Program-made: the position numbers and the translations under genes
Shown: in pieces, positions 48,977-62,959 of the stretch
How the letters are laid out: each line of letters opens with the position of its first letter
How positions within the stretch are numbered: the stretch's first letter is position 1
NCBI GenBank assembly: GCA_029783825.1
Contig: JAREIK010000493.1
Span: 315,192-379,191 of the forward strand
Source of the DNA: Sapria himalayana
Taxonomy: Eukaryota > Streptophyta > Magnoliopsida > Malpighiales > Rafflesiaceae
Direction of reading: 5' to 3'
Length of the DNA stretch: 64,000 nucleotides
The notes under the pieces: generated by a model
The model's input: only the letters and a program-made list of their open reading frames with translations
Told to the model about the DNA's origin: nothing
Database searches by the model: none

Positions 48977-51900
48977 TTACTAGTTTTGTCACCACTTTAG
49001 AAACATGGCGAAATCTTTATTAATCTAAAACCTAATTCTCACAAAAGAGGTCGATCACTAATAATTCTTCATGTAGATATTCTAGTGGAGTTCTGGCAAT
49101 CCAAAAATTGCGTGGAATATTCCTGCTAACATTAATTCATATTTTTTAAAATATTTTCCCACCACTCTATATACAATTCTCATTTGGAATATGTGGTTGG
49201 ATTGATATGAAAACCATAATTTACATTGGAGCAAAGAGATTGCAAGACTATGATTATGATAATGTTATGCCAGTTTTGATGTGTAATTGTGTTGAATGTT
49301 GACATGTTCTAATGATTGACATGAAGTTTCTTTCCATGGTCTTTGGTTCCAATATTATATGTATTTTCTTATTATTATGTGATGTAGGTGATCATGAATA
49401 TATATCTAATTTCTATTTCTGCATTTTTATTTCTTGTTTGAGGTTCAGAGTTTTCAATTCAAATAACAACCACAAAATACTGGTAGTTGTGGTCCCATTT
49501 ATACTCCAACATTTTAGTGTAGTCATAAGACTACTTACATGTATTCCCTAATTTCATTATGTTACAAAATAATTTATCAGTGTTCTATATTATTGTTATT
49601 ATTTTTAGAGTTTTGAGAATATTAATAATATAGTTAGAAGTATTTTTTAATAGTGTTAATGAATATTATTGGTAAATTAACTTATAAAAGATTTTATATT
49701 TCTTATTATCTTTTTAATCTCGGTAGTATGTTAAAATTTTGAATAATAAAAGTTCACGTATTTTAACTTATTACAAGGATCCAATAATATCACTGCAATT
49801 AATACCACATTCATCTTGTCATTGTGACAATATTTTTAAAATATAATGCTCATTATTATGGTCATAATTCACAAAAAAAATATTTTTTCTTTGTTAACAG
49901 TATAAAAGAATGATTTGAAGCAATTCACTTCATGAAAATAAGTGTTAAAAGTAATATATTTGATATTTTGTCCCCTAAATATGTAATGTGGTGGTAAAAA
50001 ACTTTTATAAGAAATCATACAAACTTCTCATCATTTGTCAATCTTCTTTAATTATCTATCCTTTTTGTTCAATCATAGAATTTATTTATTTTTGTTCTTT
50101 TATTCATTCAAATGTATTTTTTTGAGCTATAATTAAACTTATCATTAAATATGTTGAGATTTATCTTGTTGGTATATCCAAACACAATGATTTGTTAGAC
50201 ACGATTATTTCTTCTCCAATAGGTTTCTTGAAAAATTATAAATGAGAAGAAGAATTTTTCACATATTTCATATATTAATAAAAATGAATAAATGAATCCG
50301 TAATCTCATTTATTTTATCTTTTACTATAAGAATCAGGACATAAGAGAGATATTGCACATGAAAAAAGTTTTCATCTAATAATAATTCATTTTTTTAATG
50401 CTTAAACAACATACAACATTATGTTTAATTATATGTGTCTAACTATATAAAAATATTTGTATAACTATAACACTCTATATAATTAAATATAATTATATTT
50501 GTAGTTAAGTATACATATATGTATACATATATGTAAACCAATATATTTGTTTATAACTTTGTAATATTTATGTATAATTATTTGTATGAATATATCTATA
50601 TATAACTATATGTTTAACTATATAAAAATTTTTAAAAATATATATAATATATGAATAATAACATATAACTATAAATAATTGTATCTTACTATATGTAAAA
50701 CTATAAAAACTTTATACATAACTATATTTAGATCAAGTAGTAAGCCAACAATGTACATCATGATATATCTTATCAAATAAAATATATATAATTTATTTTC
50801 TCTATGAAAGAGTTGTCATACTTTTTGAGTATTTGATCTTAATACTAAAAAAAATATCAGATATTTCAAATAATGTCTGAAACTTGGTTTGTAGATTTTA
50901 GTTTAGATATATCAAACTGATTATCTCATGTAATTAGATCATTATCATTATATACAATTAGTTTCACATACTAATATCTTGATCATCTTAAAAAAATAAA
51001 AAAATTTGACATATTTCTATGACAGAATATAGTAAATATTGAGTAAAATTATTAAATCATTTTTTGGGAAACTGCTTGAAGCTATAAATTGCCTTTCATA
51101 TTCTGTATATCATATATGTGTTCTCTGCTTTCAGGAACTATAAATCCTAATGACTACTACATAAGCATTTTTTTATATAAATTATTATAAAGGAATGTAT
51201 TCTTTATATCTAACTAATACATATTTTATATATGTGATGATAAATAGAAAGTAATAACCTATTAGTGGTCATGTTAATCATATGAAATAATGTGTTCCAA
51301 AATTCAATATTATAAGGCTATGTAAAATCATTCATCACCAACATAGTCTTATCGATCGATCTTTTCTCTGGGTCCCTCTTTATTATATATATTTGTCTAT
51401 AATGTAATTGGAATGTCCGACTCATTATTCTAAACTGGATCAACTGATATGATAGAAAACTCATTTAAAATAGATTTTGAATGTATCCATTTAGTATATA
51501 CATCTTTGGATTGAGATCATCAAGTCTTTTAATGCTCATTCCTATCTCTCTCTCTTGGTGAGATTTAAAAGTCATGTCCAGTAGATCATGATTACTTTAG
51601 AAGTTCTTATTTTGTATGTATATATTAGAGGTCATTGTCTTGATGTGATAACAAGTATATTTGTCAAAGGACAATATGTCTTGTATTTGAGATGTATTAG
51701 ACAGAGCTTTTATTGATTTTTGAAAGAATATTATTGAGATATCAATATCTCATAAATCTTGCATTAAGCAAGGGTCTTGTATTCTGGGTACAACCTCCAA
51801 TGATATTATTGAATAATACTTTTCTTGTAGTTCTTATTTTTAGGAGTGAAAATGATGTTAAGTATTCATCCTTTAAGCATTTTTTTAATTTTGAAGATAC

Positions 51901-52229
51901 TGAGAAAATTTATCAAACATCTAGCATTAATATTCTTTTACAAATTATAATTGGTCAGAGAAAAACAAATATCCAATTGTAATATTTTAATAATTTAGTA
52001 CGCCTAAATATTTTAAGAGTATGATAATGATGTGCTTTCATTAATATTATCTCTCTAGGTAAGTTCAGGTAGGTCCGCCTTTTCTCTTGATTTAGGGTGA
52101 TATCCAAAATCAAGGCATCACTAATAAATTATAATTTTTTAGGCTATTTTTTCAATCTGGTTATGAGTATGGTTTTTTATTGATGATGCAATTTCAAACA
52201 TTCATATGTTAAAATTTAATCATTTATTT
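48977..52229. other. AT-rich interior of element 3, no gene recognised
   Basis: Only weak open frames occur, and none is recognisable, including the plus frames at 49312-49551 and 51713-51982. From about 50420 to 50730 the sequence is dominated by TAACTATAT-like words. Confidence 0.5.
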
Positions 52230-52240
52230 TAGCTTGTTCT

Positions 52241-52281
<41 letters not shown>

Positions 52282-52588
52282 GTGTGTGTGTGTGTGTGTT
52301 CCATGTATGTATGTATGTATGCATTGAATTTTCATCCTGTAAAATTCAGTTGCAAATTTTTTGTGCCTTGTGTTTTTAGGTTCGACACAATTTCGAACAA
52401 ACAAAGATATTTTTGTAGCCCTGGTTCTAAGGTGTTTTTCCATTTTTTATGCTTATGATAGAATATCTAGCTGTTTGATGTTAATGCTCTATAATGGGTG
52501 TTTACGCTCTACTTTATGTAAATACTTGTAGAGGGGAGATATAAAACAAGGCCATATATGTATGCATGTATCCATGTATGTATGTATC

Positions 52589-52626
<38 letters not shown>

Positions 52627-53085
52627 GAACTTTCATCCTGTAAAATCTAGTTACAAATTTCTTGTGCATTGTGTTTCCAGGTTCAACGCAATTTCAAACA
52701 AACAAAAATGCTTTTTGTAGCCCTGGTTAAAGTGTTTGTTCCTTTTTTAATGCTTATGATAGACTATCTAGCTGTTTGATGTTCATGCTTCATTATGAAT
52801 ATTTATGCTCTACTTTATGTAAATACTTGTAGAGGGAAGAGAAAAAGGTCATATATGTATGTGTGTATCCACGTATGTATGTATCCATGTATGTATGTAT
52901 GTATGTATGTATTGAACTTTATCAAGTAAAATCTAGTTGTTAATTTCTTGTGCCTTATATTTTCAGGTTCAACGTAATTTTGAACAAACCAAAATGATTT
53001 TTTATGCTTATAACAGAATATATAGCCGTTAGATGTTCATGCTCCATAATGGGTGCTTACACTCTACTTTATGTAAATACTTGTA

Positions 53086-53783
53086 CATATATACCAGTAT
53101 ATATGTATTTGTACACATATACATATATACTGGTATATATGTACAAGTATTTAATAGTTTTTGTGTATATGTACATATATACTAGTATATATGTACATAT
53201 ACACTTCAGTATCTGTACATATTTATATGTACATATAAATACTCAATATATGTACATATATACGCTATAGTATATGTACATTTACACTATAGTGAATATG
53301 TATACACTGGTATATATGTACAAGTATTTACCAGTATATTTGTACATACTTGTACATATACACTACAATGTATATGTACATATATACAGTAGTGTATATG
53401 TATACACTAGTATATATGTACATATACACTACAGTGTATATGTTCATATATTGAATATATATGTACATAAAAATACTTGTACATATATACCAGTCTATAT
53501 GTATATGTACATATATACCAGTCTATATGTATATGTACTTATATACCAGTTTATATGTGTATGTACATATATACCAGTATATATGTACAAATACACTGTA
53601 GTATATGTACATATTTATATGTACATATAAATACTCAATATATGTACATATATACACTATAGTATATGTCCATATACACTATAGTGTACTTGTATATATA
53701 TATAATATAGTGTATATGTATACACTTGTATATATGTACATATAAATCATAGTATATATGTACATATATACTGTAGTATTATA
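53086..53783. repeat. Palindromic TATGTACATATA array 1
   Basis: Dense copies of ATATGTACATATA (itself a palindrome) alternate with ACCAGTATAT, ACACTATAGTGTAT and ACACTACAGTGTAT, also palindromic or nearly so. Single strands could fold into many hairpins. Confidence 0.9.
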
Positions 53784-54204
53784 TATTTATCAAAATAGAA
53801 CTTATTTTATTTATTTATTTTGATTTGATTGACTGTTTAATTTTCGTACAGATATGGTACCACAATATTTTTCATACGAAGCTTATAGAAGAGAAAAGAT
53901 TTTTCACTAGACATGATGCACCGTGACTAGTACAGCTTTGTCGCAGTAGAAAGCTTGTGATCGGAGGAGTTGGGGGAGATAAAGCAATATCAATTTATTG
54001 AATAGATTATACTTTATGCACTATATGTATGTATGTATTGAACTTTTATCCTATAAAATCTAGTTACAAAGTTCAAACAAACAAAGATGATTTTTGCAGC
54101 CATGGTTATGTGTTTGTTTATTTTTTTATGTTTATGACAGAATTTTTAGCTCTTTGATGGGCATGCTCCATAATAAATTTTTGTGCTCAACTTTAATATA
54201 AATA

Positions 54205-54831
54205 CTTATACATATATACAAGTATATATGTATATATATATATATATATCGGTATAAAACACACATGCACACACATATATATACTAGTATATATGTACAA
54301 ATATTTACTAATATATGTGTATATGTACATATATACACTATACTATATGTACATATACACTGTACTGTATATGTATATATATACTATAGTGTATATGTAT
54401 ACATTGGTATATATGTACAAGAATTTACCAGTATATATGTACATACTTGTACATATACATTATAGTGTATATGTACATACAAGTACATATATATGTACAT
54501 ATATACTACAGTGTATATGTATACAAGTATATATGTACATATACAAACTATATATGTACATATATATACTTGTATATATATATATACCTGTATATATATA
54601 CATATACATATACCAATGTATACATATACACTATAGTGTATGTGTTTTTATATATGTACATATACACTGTAGTCTATATGTATATATACCAAATATATAT
54701 GTACATATAAATACATGTACATATATACCCGTATATATGTACATATACATATATACCCGTGTAAACATATAAACTGTAGTATATATGTACATATATACTG
54801 TAATGTATATATACATTTATACTTCTATATA

Positions 54832-54866
<35 letters not shown>

Positions 54867-54951
54867 TAATATATATGTACATATATACAACAGTATTATA
54901 TGTAATTAGTGAAATGCTAGTATATATGTACATATATATTACAGTATTATA
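54205..54951. repeat. Palindromic TATGTACATATA array 2
   Basis: Duplicate of array 1 with its own expansion history, including a (GT)n tract at about 54837-54864. The flanking unit and tail match those of array 1. Confidence 0.9.
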
Positions 54952-55190
54952 TATTTATCAAAATAGTACTTTATTTATTTATTTATTTTGATTTGATTGA
55001 CTGGTTTAATTTTTGTATAGATATGATATCACAATGTTTTCCATATGAAGTTTGTAGAAGAAAAGAATTCTTCACTAGACATGATGCATTGTGACTCGGA
55101 CAGCTTTGTCATAGTAGAAAGATGGTGATCGGAGGAGCTGAGGGAAAGATTGCAATGTCAATGCATGTATAGATTTTACTTTATGCACTA

Positions 55191-55389
55191 TTGGTAGATA
55201 CATTGATGAATAAGATGTAATAATATTTTGTTATGGTTTTGTTTTAATTATGTAAAATATTATATCAGAATAATTTATTAAATGATTTTTTTTTATTAAT
55301 TATAAATTATCAGTTATAATTTGTGTTTTTATTTAATTTAATATAAAAATATTAAATTATTTAATTAAATTTTTTGAAAAAAAATAAAA
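55191..55389. other. AT-rich spacer in element 3
   Basis: Nothing coding is seen; it leads into the right subterminal repeats. Confidence 0.5.
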
Positions 55390-55840
55390 TTATGAAAAAT
55401 ATTTTGAAATGAAAATAGCTAGGGATTTTTCTCTTTCTAATTTGGCTAGAGAATTTTCCCTTGCTAATTTAGCTAGGGAATAATTATTTTAGCTAGGGAA
55501 TTTTCAGTTGCTAAAATTTTTAGCTAGGGACTCTTTCCCTCCTTAATTTTTAGCGACAAACACTTTAGATTAGAAAAGGTTCCATCGTTATATCCATTTA
55601 GCGATGGAAACTTACATTTAACTTGCTAATTTAGCTAGAAAAATTATTATTTTATCTAGGGATATTTCCGTCGCTAAAATTTTTTACCTAGGGACTCATT
55701 CCCACACTAATTTTTAGCAACGAGCACTTTAGATTTGGAAAGCATCCGTCGTTAATCCATCGTAATATCCTATTTAGTGATTGAAACCCCCCATTTAGCT
55801 AGGGAAGTGTCCCTAGCTATTTTGGATTTTTCTTGTTGAG
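55390..55840. repeat. Right subterminal repeats of element 3
   Basis: AGCTAGGGA occurs many times (AGCTAGGGATTTTTC, TAGCTAGGGAATAATT, AGCTAGGGAAGTGTCC), with GTTGCTAAAATTTTTAG, TTTAGCGATGGAAAC and CCATCGTAATATCC. It mirrors the left end. Confidence 0.85.
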
Positions 55841-56299
55841 AATTATTTTCTCCATATAAACTATCATGACACTTATTCTAAAAGAAAATAAGAAATTCAA
55901 CTTATTCTATTATGAATATATTAAAAATATACAATAAATATAGACCATCAACTACATTCGTTGTCAGTGAGGGTTCCTTTCATATGTCAAGGCAATCTTA
56001 GACTAAATATTCTAGATCAAAAAGAATAATTTAATCCAAATACATATGTTTTGGTAATGATCTTAATGATGCTAGAAAATTTATATTAGATAATAAGTTA
56101 AATTTTTCATAGTATAATCCTTTAATCATTACTAAGGAAAATTCTTTTGATTTTATTAAAAAGTCAACTAGTCATGAAAAAAATATTTCCTTGCTTAGAC
56201 AACATGATGAATTTGTTGGCTTTATGATTTGAGATGAGACATTGTTAGTAATTCCACTACCAAGATTTGAAAATTTATAGATTCAGAAGAAGCAGAAAA
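55841..56299. other. AT-rich DNA between element 3 and the dispersed repeat
   Basis: This should contain the continuation of the copia relic cut at 47357, but I cannot read it. No other feature is seen. Confidence 0.4.
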
Positions 56300-56815
56300 G
56301 TGAAAAATGATATATCTACAACCAGAATCCAGTATCATAGTAGAAAATCAAATAATAATCTAGAAACATGGAAAATTATGTGATTCACTAGTAATTCAGC
56401 ATGACTAGCTACATCCACTAGAAAAATACTTATGTGTTTATAGATTATTACCAAAATAATGTCTTATGGATGCAGTACTCGCGAAGAAAAAATATCACAC
56501 AGAGATATAAAATGAAAATGAACAATTTTGTAGAAAATTGGTAGCAGTGAAAAACAGAAATAAAAATCAATTTATATTAAACAATTTTTCGATATCATTG
56601 ATGGAGCGGGTCAGATCACTTGGATAGATCAGGTTGTGCTCCAAAATTTTCCTCAACCCATTGACCAGGTAGTAGGACACCCATTATTGTGCTATTACTA
56701 TATTCCTAATCTTTCAATATTTTATTTTCTGCACTAACAAAATATTGAAATAAAAAACACTTTGGTTATATAAATTAGTTTATAAAAAAAACTAAATATA
56801 ATAGACATTAAACAT
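56300..56815. repeat. Dispersed repeat, copy 2 (partner at 5.7 kb)
   Basis: Same order of landmark words as 5690-6265: GTGATTCACTAG, GACTAGCTACATCCAC, AAATACTTATG, GGAGCGGGT, CATTATTGTGCTA and TTTGGTTATA. It lies inside element 2, whereas copy 1 lies outside it, left of the array, so the family inserted at least twice. Confidence 0.6.
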
Positions 56816-59639
56816 AATTTCACTAGCAATATTTTTTATGGTAAAGATGATGAATTGCATGATATGGATTTGTCAATACAACTTAAAGATGTTCCATATA
56901 TAGTGGCAAGTTCAAGTTCTACTTTGATGAATCTTGTAGATGTTTCTTCTTCCCCAAGATTGTCTTCTCATCCTAGAGTTTCAAATTTGATGGGTCACCC
57001 ATGCCTGTTGTATCATATGTTTGTAATAAGGCTCATAAACAATTTAACCCACAATTTGGAAAATTTTCATGTTGTCATATGCTTTTATTATTAATTCTTA
57101 TCATACAAATTGATACTATTCAAAAATTTTTCCATGTAAACCCCTTATGTGAGCCAACCTTCCTTCATGAGCCGACATCATTGCCTATAATCTAACTATA
57201 ATGGACTTCTATCTCTTTAGGATCTTCTCTTGAACACCCAAAAATTATTTGAGAACATCATTGGATGCTCTTATTATTGCCAACACAATTATTGTTTTAA
57301 TTATTTTTTGTTTATTATGTTACAAGTAAATATTCTTTGATTCTAGTTAAAATTAATTTGTTTATTTTAATTTTTGATATTTTGAACTTTCAAACACCTG
57401 TATAAAAAGGATATTGAAATTTGTTATTGGAGTTACTTATTTGAAATTTGGGGTTTATTACATTTATTTTCCTTCTTGATGGGAGCACCCAACTCATGTG
57501 GGCCGCTCAAATGAACTTGCCTCCTATATAAGGGGTTTTTATGTGTTAATATGTATATAAGAGTTATTGAAATTTGATTAATGCTATTTCAATTTGTGTT
57601 AAAGTTAAATTTAATTATTTATTTTAATTTATGCATCTCATTTTATAACAAGTGTCAATGTCAAAATATGGCTTGTATGTGGAACCTCTGATAGACGAAA
57701 ATGACACACTAAATTAAATTTCATCTAAACTAGTAGGCTTTGAAAAATTATCATCAATACCTCGAGGAGGAGTAGATCCACTTGTGATCTTCTCTTTAGC
57801 ACTTAATAAAAAATTCTCTACAAATATTATTTTGGTAAATTGAAAGGAAATCTAAGCCAGACTCTAATAGCTATATCTGACAAGTCTCAAATATGAGACT
57901 TGGCTTACTTGGATCAAGTCACTTATCATTGCTCCAAGACTTTAAAACTATCTCACATCTCAATATTATTCTTATATATACATTCAACTCGAAGATTTCC
58001 TAAGTTAATACACATCTTAGTATTATTCTCACTTAAATACTTTTAACTTTAAAATTCTTATAAAATCTAATAAATTAGAATTTATAAAATCACACATTTA
58101 AGTCTTAAAAAATAAATACACAAATACAAAAATATAGCATACAATATGCACACATAATTCTAACTACAAATATGTTTTGTAATCCTCTATATAAAAATAT
58201 GAAAATGATTATGATAACTTACATAGTTAAAGTTCTCATATAAAACATAAAATAATTATAAAAAAAAAGATAAATGATATAATAATTGAAAAATATTTTT
58301 ATTTTCTTAAATATTGGATCATTTAAATCTCATAATGATTATAGTTTGCATATGTGTTTCAAAATTACATTTAAAATTAGATCATTTAAATCCCATAAGA
58401 TATCTTGAAACAATGGGTGATTTTATAATTTCTAAGACATACATAGAAGAATGTCCCACATCCTTTTTAAGCTCATAAATTTCTGCAAAAGCCCCAACAC
58501 ATATGCAGCTTGCCCCCACAAAGCAAAAATTTTCAATTTATTATGTTTTTCTGATATATGTCAGCACCTTATGTGCTTCCATGATATTTTTCTTTTTTTT
58601 TCAGATATTCTTTAAGAAGTTCCATAAGAAACACACACATGGAATCCACATATAAACCATTTATATTCTGAATTTGAATATTGATGTTCTGAGCATAGCC
58701 AAAACCAATGGTCCCTCAATATTAGTATGGAGCCACAAATAATTAATTTTTTCATAAGTTAGTCTGTTAGTGAAGAAAATCATCATGAATAATTCTCTCT
58801 AACATCCAGCATCCATGGCCAACAATTTTTAAGTAATTGAGTTATGTCCCAAAAACTCATTGATTTAAGAAACATATTAGCTCATTGATAATATCCGTTC
58901 AAAATTTATATGGAAATGCCCCATTGAAGAAAGTAATGTAACATCTAAAAATGAAAGAAATAAGATGAGTTAATGATAAATAAAAATATTTGGAACATAT
59001 TGAAATGTAAATACAATGTTCATCAAACTGCAATAGCATTTATTTATACATAAATATATATTTATTTTATTTATAATTTTGGAAAAATATGAATTTTTTT
59101 TTCAAATTAAATTAATTCAATTTTTTTTGAAAATATTTTTTTAAAGATTCCTATAATCATAAAAGTAATTATTTTAAGTTTTATTAATATAAATATTTAG
59201 TTGTTTATTCATTAATTCACATTTTTTGTCAATATTTTTTATCATACAAATAATTATATTTGGTTTTATAAAAATACAAATGTTTACTTATGTTCATTTA
59301 TTAATTCAAATATTTTAAAAAATGTTTATAATTATAGAATTAATTATTTAATGTAGTTATTAATAAGTATATTTATATATCATAATTAAATAATTTAGAT
59401 AATATTTTGTATAATTTTTTAAAATTTCTAAAATAAATATATTTTAGTTTTATTAATATAAATTTTTATTCGTATTTAAGTATTTTTTTAATTTTTTATT
59501 TATAATATCCTATTTTTATAAATATATAAGAGAAGATTTCTTTCAAAGATTCCTCATCCATTGACCATGACAAACCTTTAATATACAGAATTACATCAAA
59601 TATTAAAACAAATAATATATATAAAAATAATTCAGTATA
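56816..59639. other. AT-rich interior of element 2, no gene recognised
   Basis: The plus frame at 56855-57094 is open but unrecognised. A TATA-like CCTATATAAGG occurs near 57520 without a gene after it. A perfect inverted repeat AAGTCTCA-AATA-TGAGACTT lies at 57882-57901. Otherwise the sequence is AT-rich and non-coding. Confidence 0.5.
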
Positions 59640-59818
59640 GATTAATTACAAAAATTAATCTTGAGCTAAATAGTAAGGGAAGAATCCCTAGCAAAATGGA
59701 TATATTTTTTGATAATTATAATTTAAGGACTAATCGCTTGCTATTAATAAATAATTATAAAAAAAATTTCAAGATAACTAATTAGCGAGTGATTTTTTTA
59801 AACTAATTAGTTTGGGGT
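59640..59818. repeat. Right terminal and subterminal region of element 2
   Basis: GAGCTAAATAG, ATCCCTAGCAAAATGG, AATCGCTTGCTA and AATTAGCGAGTG match the left end's motif family. The terminus itself (TTTAAACTAATTAGTTTGGGG) is a weak match to the left terminus. Confidence 0.6.
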
Positions 59819-62800
59819 CTATCTATCTTTCTTTCAATATGTCTATCTATGTGCCTATCTATGTGTCTATCATTGTGTCTGACTATGTGAGTTTCTATTT
59901 ATCTATCAATTTATCTATCTTTATATCTATCTATTTGTCTATATGTCAATCTAATTGTTTATCGATATATATATATATATATCTGTCTATTTATTTGTTT
60001 ATAGATCTGTATAACTTTCTGTCTATCTTTCTATCTATCTAATTATGTAACAATCAATCAATCTGTCAATCTATCAATCTATCAATTTGTATATCTATCT
60101 ATCCGTTAATCTATCTATTTATCTATTTATCTATCTGTCTAATTGTATATCAATCTTTCTATCTATAAGTCTATCAATATATCAATCAATGTGTCTATCA
60201 ACCAATCTAGTAATATGTTTATCATTCTGCCTATATATCTATTTATTTATCTATCTATCTATGTATCTATCTATCTATTAATCTATCTGTGTATCTATCT
60301 ATCTACTTACTTATCTATCTATCTATCTAACACTCTTTCTATCAATAAACATGTTGATCTATCTGTCTATCTATCGAACTATCTATAATTCTATCTATAT
60401 GTCTATCTATCAAACAATCAATCAATTAATCAATCTATCTATCTCTATCTTTATAGTTGTGTCTAACTATATGTGAATCTATCTGTTTATCTACGTGTCT
60501 ATATATCAATCTTTCTATTTGTCTATCTATCTATCTATATGTCTCTCTATCTATCGATCTATCTACCTACTTGTCTATTAATATGCCTATCTATTAATCT
60601 ATCTACCAATCAATCAATCTATATATCTATCTATCTATCTATTTATCAATCTGTCTATATTTCTATCTATTTATTTGTCGATCTATCTATATATCTATCT
60701 ATCTGTATGTCTGTCTATCTTTCTATTTGTCTATCTATCATTCTATCTATCTATCTATCTATATTTCTATCTATAAGTCTTTCTATATATCTTTCTATCT
60801 ATCTATCTATTTGTCTATCTATATATCTATCTATCTATATATCTTTTAGTCTATCTAACTGTATATCTATCTATGTTTCTACTTGTCTATCTATCTATAA
60901 ATTAATCTATCTATCTATATGTCTATCTATCTGTCTATCTATCTATCTAACTAACTGTCTGTCTATCTACTATTTATATGTTAGTATTTCAACCTGTCTA
61001 TTTGTTGGTTTATCTATCTATCTATATATGTCTACCCGTCTATCTATCAATCTATATAATATGTATCTATCTAAATATCTAACTATTTATTTATCTATCT
61101 ATGTTTATGTCGATCTGTCTATCTATATATTTATCTATCTATCTATCTATTTGTCTATTAATATCTTTGTATATCCGTCTATCTTTATGAATATCTATCT
61201 ATCTGTCTGTCTAAGAATTTATCTATCAATCTATATAACTGTTTACCTACCTATATATCTATCTATTTATCTATCTGTTTGTCTATCTATCTATTTATCT
61301 AACTATATTTCAATCTATCTATCAATGTATATATTTACCTATCTAACTGTCTATCTAAATATCTTTCTATTTGTTTATCTATTTGACGTTCTATTATCTA
61401 TCTATCTATCCATTGATCCATCTATCCTTATTTCTATATATCTAATAATCTATTTATTTATCTATCTATCTATTTATCTATATATCTATATATTATTCAG
61501 ACAATCTATCTATCTATCTTTATATCAATCTATCAATCTATCTATCTATCATTCTTTCTATCAATCTATCTATGTTTCTATCTATCTATCTATCTTTTCT
61601 ATTTGTCTATCTATTTGTCTATCTATCTATCTATATATCTAAGAAACTATATCTATATATTTGTCTATCTATTTATCAATCAATCTATCTAATAATATCT
61701 CTATCTATGAGCCTAATAATCTAAATATCTATTGTATATCTATATATATCTATCTATATATCTATCTATATTTCTTTCAATCTATCTATCTATATATCTA
61801 AATATCTATCTATATGTCTGTATATCAATCTATCTATCAATCAATCTATCAGTCATTCTATATGTCTACCTTTCAATCTCTTTATATATCAATATATCTA
61901 CCTATTTGTCTATCTATCTATCTATCTGGCTATCTATCTTCTTTTTATTTATCTATCAATATATCTATCTAAATGTCTGTATATTATCTATTAATCTATC
62001 TGTTTATCAATCAATCTATATATCTTTATTTCTATCTGACTATCAAATTGTCTATCTATCTATTTTCCTGACTTTGTGTCTATTGTATATTTATCTATCT
62101 ATCTATTTGTCTGACTATCTATCTATCTATTTGTTTGTTTATATATCTACCTGCTTGTCTTCCTACCACGTTACTTGAATGCTTGCCTATTGTAAATATC
62201 TATATATCTATCTATCTATCTATATATCTATAATCTGCCTATCAATCTATCTGTTTATTATATATCGAACAATAATCAATCTATTAATCTATATATCAAT
62301 CTATCTTTTAATCATTCTAACAATTTATCTATCTATCTATAAATCAATCTATTTTAAATATATCTATTTAACTATTATGTATTTTTATTTTATTTGTCTA
62401 TCTGTTTACCTATCTATCTATCTATCTGTCAATCTATATGTCTTGCTATCTATCTATCTATCCATCAATTTACCTACCTATCAATTTATCTATTATCTCT
62501 ATATCCAATTTTCTATCTATCTATCTATATGGCTATCTATCTATCGTTCTATTTGTCAATCTTTCTATCAATATTCAGTCTATCTATCTATCTATCTATA
62601 AATCTATATGTCTATCTATATATGTATTTATTTGTCCTATCTATATGTCTATCTATCTGCTTATCAATCTGCCAATTTGTCTAGCTATCTATTTATCTAT
62701 TTATATTTATATTTGTCCATCTATCTACTATTTGTTTATTTATTTCTTAATCCTTCTATCTATATTTTGGTCTATATATCTATCTATATTTCTATCTCTT

Positions 62801-62912
62801 TATTTTTCTATCTATTTGATTATTTATCTATCTATTTATGTGACTATCTATTTCTCTTTTCAATTTGTATATCTACTATCTATCTATGTATCTATCTATC
62901 TATGTATCTATC

Positions 62913-62959
<47 letters not shown>

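Larger units (their letters stand above)
52230..55190. repeat. Complex tandem repeat block in element 3
   Basis: Three kinds of repeat are combined. A ~300-bp unit (TGTATGTA tract, then TTGAACTTT-ATC, AAATCTAGTT, AACAAACAAA, TAGCTGTTTGATG, CTCTACTTTATGTAAATACTT) occurs at about 52245, 52546, 52846 and 54019. A palindromic TATGTACATA array follows the third and fourth copies (53086-53783, 54205-54951). A ~235-bp AT- then GC-containing tail follows each array (53784-54018, 54952-55190). So units three and four with array and tail form a tandem duplication of about 1.13-1.17 kb. The Tyr/Ile/Val-rich frames on both strands are repeat artefacts. Confidence 0.9.
47358..55840. mobile_element. CACTA-like element 3 (inner nest), 8.5 kb
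   Basis: The left end TACTACAAGAAAATAT differs by one base from the common CACTACAAGAAA terminus. The right end, reversed, is CTCAACAAGAAAAATCC. The flanking bases AAA (47355-47357) and AAT (55841-55843) are a near match for a 3-bp target duplication. Both ends carry TTTAGCTAGGGA, CGATGGA and TTAGCGACGGA-type repeats in both orientations. I find no transposase, so it is a non-autonomous or unreadable copy. It interrupts a copia reverse transcriptase and lies inside element 2. Confidence 0.7.
37048..59818. mobile_element. CACTA-like element 2 (outer nest), 22.8 kb with insertions
   Basis: The TCTA array stops at 37047 and resumes at 59819, so everything between is inserted. The left end reads AACTACAAAAAAAATCCC, close to a CACTACAAGAAA-type terminus. 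The right end, reversed, is poorer (AACTAATTAG then TTTAAAAAAATCAC). Both ends carry AGCTAGGGA-like and ATTAGCGA-like subterminal repeats. TCT flanks both sides and could be the 3-bp target duplication, but TCT is everywhere in the array. I recognise no transposase inside, so it would be non-autonomous or too decayed to read. It hosts a LINE, a copia relic and an inner element. Confidence 0.62.

Noticed and set aside
49312..49551. Possible thaumatin-like secreted protein start
   Set aside because: Only a loose FN-x-x-NN pattern with hydrophobic sequence; no cysteines or other family motifs follow.
53004..54991. Overlapping Tyr/Ile/Val-rich frames on both strands
   Set aside because: They come from palindromic TATGTACATA repeats, which read alike on both strands.
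57515..57530. TATA-like CCTATATAAGG as a promoter
   Set aside because: No gene follows on either strand, and TATA-like words are expected by chance in such AT-rich DNA.
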